Positions 61,669 to 64,000 of a DNA stretch of 64,000 nt are shown one piece after another. The DNA is from Xiphias gladius (taxonomy: Eukaryota; Chordata; Actinopteri; Istiophoriformes; Xiphiidae). The DNA lies in assembly GCF_016859285.1 (NCBI RefSeq), contig NC_053413.1:25821439-25885438 (forward strand), written 5' to 3'. Each line of letters begins with the position of its first letter. The first letter of the stretch is position 1. Below the pieces are notes generated by a model. It saw only the letters and a list, made by a program, of their open reading frames with translations, did not search any database and was not told where the DNA came from. The translations under genes were made by a program, and so were the position numbers.

Positions 61669-62830
61669 ATCTACCCAATTGTTTTATTTTATTTTATTTT
61701 AGCTATTTGCGTCCAGCAGGATGGAAAAAGAAGGCTCCACAAGAGCTGGAAAGCTGCTCAGCGTTATTTTTCAAGAAAGGGGAGATTTTTTTTTTTTTTT
61801 TTTTTTTGGCATCCATTTTTCCACCCAGATCTTCTTAGCGGCTTCACAGCTTGAATTAGTGACCTATTGGCACAATTGTCTGAACTCCATGCTTTCGCCA
61901 CCTGCTGGCATTAAGGCCATTGTGTCTAAATTAGCTCAACTAAAATCCATTCAGTTCCTTCACTGAATGCTGTTACACTTTGTATATTTCCACATACACA
62001 TTCAGGAGGCAAGTAAAAAACATTTAAATATTTTGAGTTTTTCCATGGGCTGTATGTTTGCTTTGTGTAGAATTACAATGAAATATATTGTATTTGAAAG
62101 TTGCCGGTGAAGTACATGAGGAATGAGAGTGCGCCTAGAAATAAAAATCATGCTGTCAGATCTGGGACTATTCAGTCAACTGAGCTGGAATTTATTAACA
62201 TGTATTGTCTATGCAGTACCGGGATTTGTTGGAATAGAGCTCCTTGAACATTAGCAATTAAAAATAAGTAGAATTTGTGCATAATCTAGATGGAATTAAA
62301 AAAAAAAAAAAAAATTGTATTTACAGTTGTAATTTAATCAGAGTTCCTGTCTCTTCTACATCTGTTTTTGTGAGAGAAATCAAGGTTGAGAAAATTTTAA
62401 ATATTTTGAAATCAAATACAAAAGCATCACAATCACAAATCACACACACAAATTGAAAACCAATTCATACTCATGGAAAAATTGAGTACAGATCAATCAG
62501 GAGGAGCCAAAAGAAACCTTATTTGCAAGCTAAATTCGACTCATACTGCAGATTTTAAGAATTTAGATGGTCCTTCATTCACCGTGGTCGAGTGAGGAAG
62601 TTGATGTTGTGCAGTGTGGGATCGTACCGGACGCCTTCAGTGATGAAATGGTCTCTGAAACATCCTCTGCACCATGACAATTAGGAGTGCAATCATCACA
62701 AATCTGTAAATCTGAGAGCAAGGTTTAATCAAGGATGGAGGATGGAGAAAATTGTTTCCTCCCCTGCTGTGGTTGGCGGGCTGGAGGGGGGGGTCACCCA
62801 AACTTGTGCTCTGCTGTGTCTTCCCTGCAG

Positions 62831-62992
62831 GACTGGGAGACAGAGAGCCATGACTGGTACTGCTTTGAGTGTCATCTACCGGGCGACGTCCTCACGTGTG
62901 ACAACTGCTTCCGGGTCTACCATCTCAAGTGTCTATCGGAGGAGTGCAAGCCCAGAGACGGCGGGTCGCACTGGCAGTGTCTCGTCTGCAGG
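62831..62992 (+). CDS. zmynd11: zmynd11, PHD finger exon
   Basis: 54 codons encoding [19 protein letters not shown], then [19 protein letters not shown] and ending HWQCLVCR. The PHD zinc-binding pattern is present as visible pairs CFEC, CDNC, HLKC and CLVC. Together with the bromodomain and PWWP domain downstream, this finger forms the reader of H3.3K36me3. Acceptor TTCCCTGCAG at 62,821-62,830; donor AGG|GTAGGT at 62,993. The exon is symmetric phase 0 and exactly as long as the human PHD exon, so skipping it would keep the frame while deleting the finger. Confidence 0.96.
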
Positions 62993-63701
62993 GTAGGTGG
63001 TCAAACTTGGAAGTGTATGCCCTCTCAAAGGTCTATCGTGTTTATCTTTGAATGATTAATGAGCATCTTTTTGGAAAGGAAATACATTTTGAACATTTTT
63101 AATTACTTCAGGGGGGCGTTTGAGGATTAAATATAGGGTTTAGGGTTAAGGCTTCATAGTATGGGGGGATTTTAGACATTCAGCTTGGCAGAAGTCACAT
63201 TTTAAATCAAAGCTGGCATTTTTAAGTGCATCATGAGTAAATGTTATAAAAACATATATGTTTCAAATATCACTTAAGTTTTTACAGAGACAAAAAAAAA
63301 AATCGGGTTTCTCCATCACAAATGTTGCTGTGTTAACAGTGTTTCTTTGATTTACTTACCCCAATAGGGGGTTTTGTTGCTTTCATTTCACATAAGAGGT
63401 CAGGATTCTGCATAAACAGACTAATTTAAGTTAATAACTATCTATTGGTTTCACTGTGTGTGTTACACTAGCAGACACCTAATTGTTCTTTAACCAGCCT
63501 TGTCTCTTGCCTCAGGCTATTTTTGGTACCTTTGAGGAAACTGGATGTCTGTAATGGGCCGTTATGAACAAATTTTAAATTTAAGTGTGTCTGTGTATTG
63601 GAGCACTCGGGTTACGGGGTCAGATCAGGACCTGCTGTGGCTCTAAACGTCCCCCCTCTTTCTCTTCTTTCTCCACATCATCCTTCCTGCCTTCCCTGCA
63701 G
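62993..63701 (+). other. zmynd11: zmynd11 intron 4
   Basis: 709 bp, GTAGGT...CCCTGCAG. No additional feature seen. Confidence 0.8.
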
Positions 63702-63779
63702 GGCAGTAAAAAGAAGAACCTGAACAAACAGGAGATGTCTAAATACCTGCGTTTCATCGTCCAGCGTATGAAGGAGAGG
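63702..63779 (+). CDS. zmynd11: zmynd11, exon entering the bromodomain
   Basis: 26 codons: GSKKKNLNKQEMSKYLRFIV followed by QRMKER. It corresponds to the linker and first helix leading into the bromodomain. Acceptor CCTTCCCTGCAG at 63,690-63,701; donor AGG|GTGAGA at 63,780; phase 0 at both ends. The remaining bromodomain, PWWP and C-terminal MYND zinc finger would lie past the window end. Confidence 0.95.
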
Positions 63780-64000
63780 GTGAGAACAACCATATATTTA
63801 CTGTATTTCTACCTATTGTTGTTGGTGTTATCTACCTTGAACTCGTCACAGCCCCTCCCTGTGAGAATACAGCGGACCGTTGTCCATCGCATCTTGTAGC
63901 GATGTAGTTTTTCAACCCGGCCTCCCAACAAGCATTCACCCAGCTGAAGCGCTCGAGAAAAATAACTAACTCTAGGCTGACCGTTTACGTTTTTATTAGG
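63780..64000 (+). other. zmynd11: zmynd11 intron 5, incomplete
   Basis: Starts GTGAGAAC and runs to the window edge without an acceptor followed by recognisable zmynd11 sequence. Confidence 0.7.

Larger units (their letters stand above)
53778..62830 (+). other. zmynd11: zmynd11 intron 3 (~9 kb)
   Basis: A phase-0 intron. It holds family A copies (54,212-54,504 and 60,160-60,458), MITE candidates (57,600-57,939 and about 61,282-61,668), T-runs at about 56,950, 57,239 and 61,787, a candidate microexon (55,601-55,624) and an unidentified minus-strand coding-like frame (58,789-59,079). Other open frames (56,036-56,353 and 56,662-56,934) are unrecognised and not supported as genes. Confidence 0.7.

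Noticed and set aside
1..64000. Bacterial-type systems (CRISPR arrays, operons, phage modules)
   Set aside because: Introns, vertebrate gene families and eukaryotic transposons show this is animal nuclear DNA; no regularly spaced repeat array is present.

Overview
This window is eukaryotic and almost certainly comes from a ray-finned fish, most likely a percomorph-type teleost. It has long gene-poor stretches, GT-AG introns, many microsatellites, Tc1-like transposons and several families of short inverted-repeat elements. It also has single-exon TRIM genes of the fish-expanded finTRIM/TRIM16-like type, and the 5' half of a conserved vertebrate gene, zmynd11. There are no operons, ribosome binding sites or CRISPR arrays.

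Layout. Positions 1-36,360 hold no protein-coding gene I can support. They contain a Tc1-like transposon end (1-301), a short-element candidate with inverted repeats (about 4,710-5,403), an 82-bp near-perfect palindrome (7,561-7,642), and two CpG-dense patches (10,655-10,810 and 12,995-13,290). Further along are several interspersed repeats, a decayed Tc1-like transposase copy (about 30,844-32,160) and a LINE reverse-transcriptase fragment on the minus strand (about 33,700-34,425). Positions 36,360-45,000 hold two tandem paralogous TRIM genes on the plus strand. The first (36,652-37,986) encodes RING, coiled coil and B30.2/SPRY but lacks both B-boxes. The second (41,427-42,719) encodes RING, two B-boxes, coiled coil and the start of PRY, then terminates early; the rest of its SPRY persists as a remnant to 42,953. 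Both carry the same perfect interferon-stimulated response element just upstream of the start codon. From about 46,100 to the end is the 5' portion of zmynd11 on the plus strand: a CpG-rich probable promoter and 5'UTR exon, then coding exons at 50,142-50,277, 53,618-53,777, 62,831-62,992 and 63,702-63,779. These give the N-terminal winged-helix-like region, the PHD finger and the start of the bromodomain; the remainder lies beyond the window.

How the genes relate. The TRIM pair looks like an interferon-responsive E3 ligase locus whose two members have lost complementary domains. Zmynd11 is an unrelated chromatin reader that happens to lie next to it. The most interesting leads are the complementary TRIM architectures with shared ISREs, a possible 24-nt in-frame microexon in zmynd11 intron 3 (55,601-55,624), and a coding-like minus-strand open frame of about 96 codons inside the same intron (58,789-59,079) that I could not identify.
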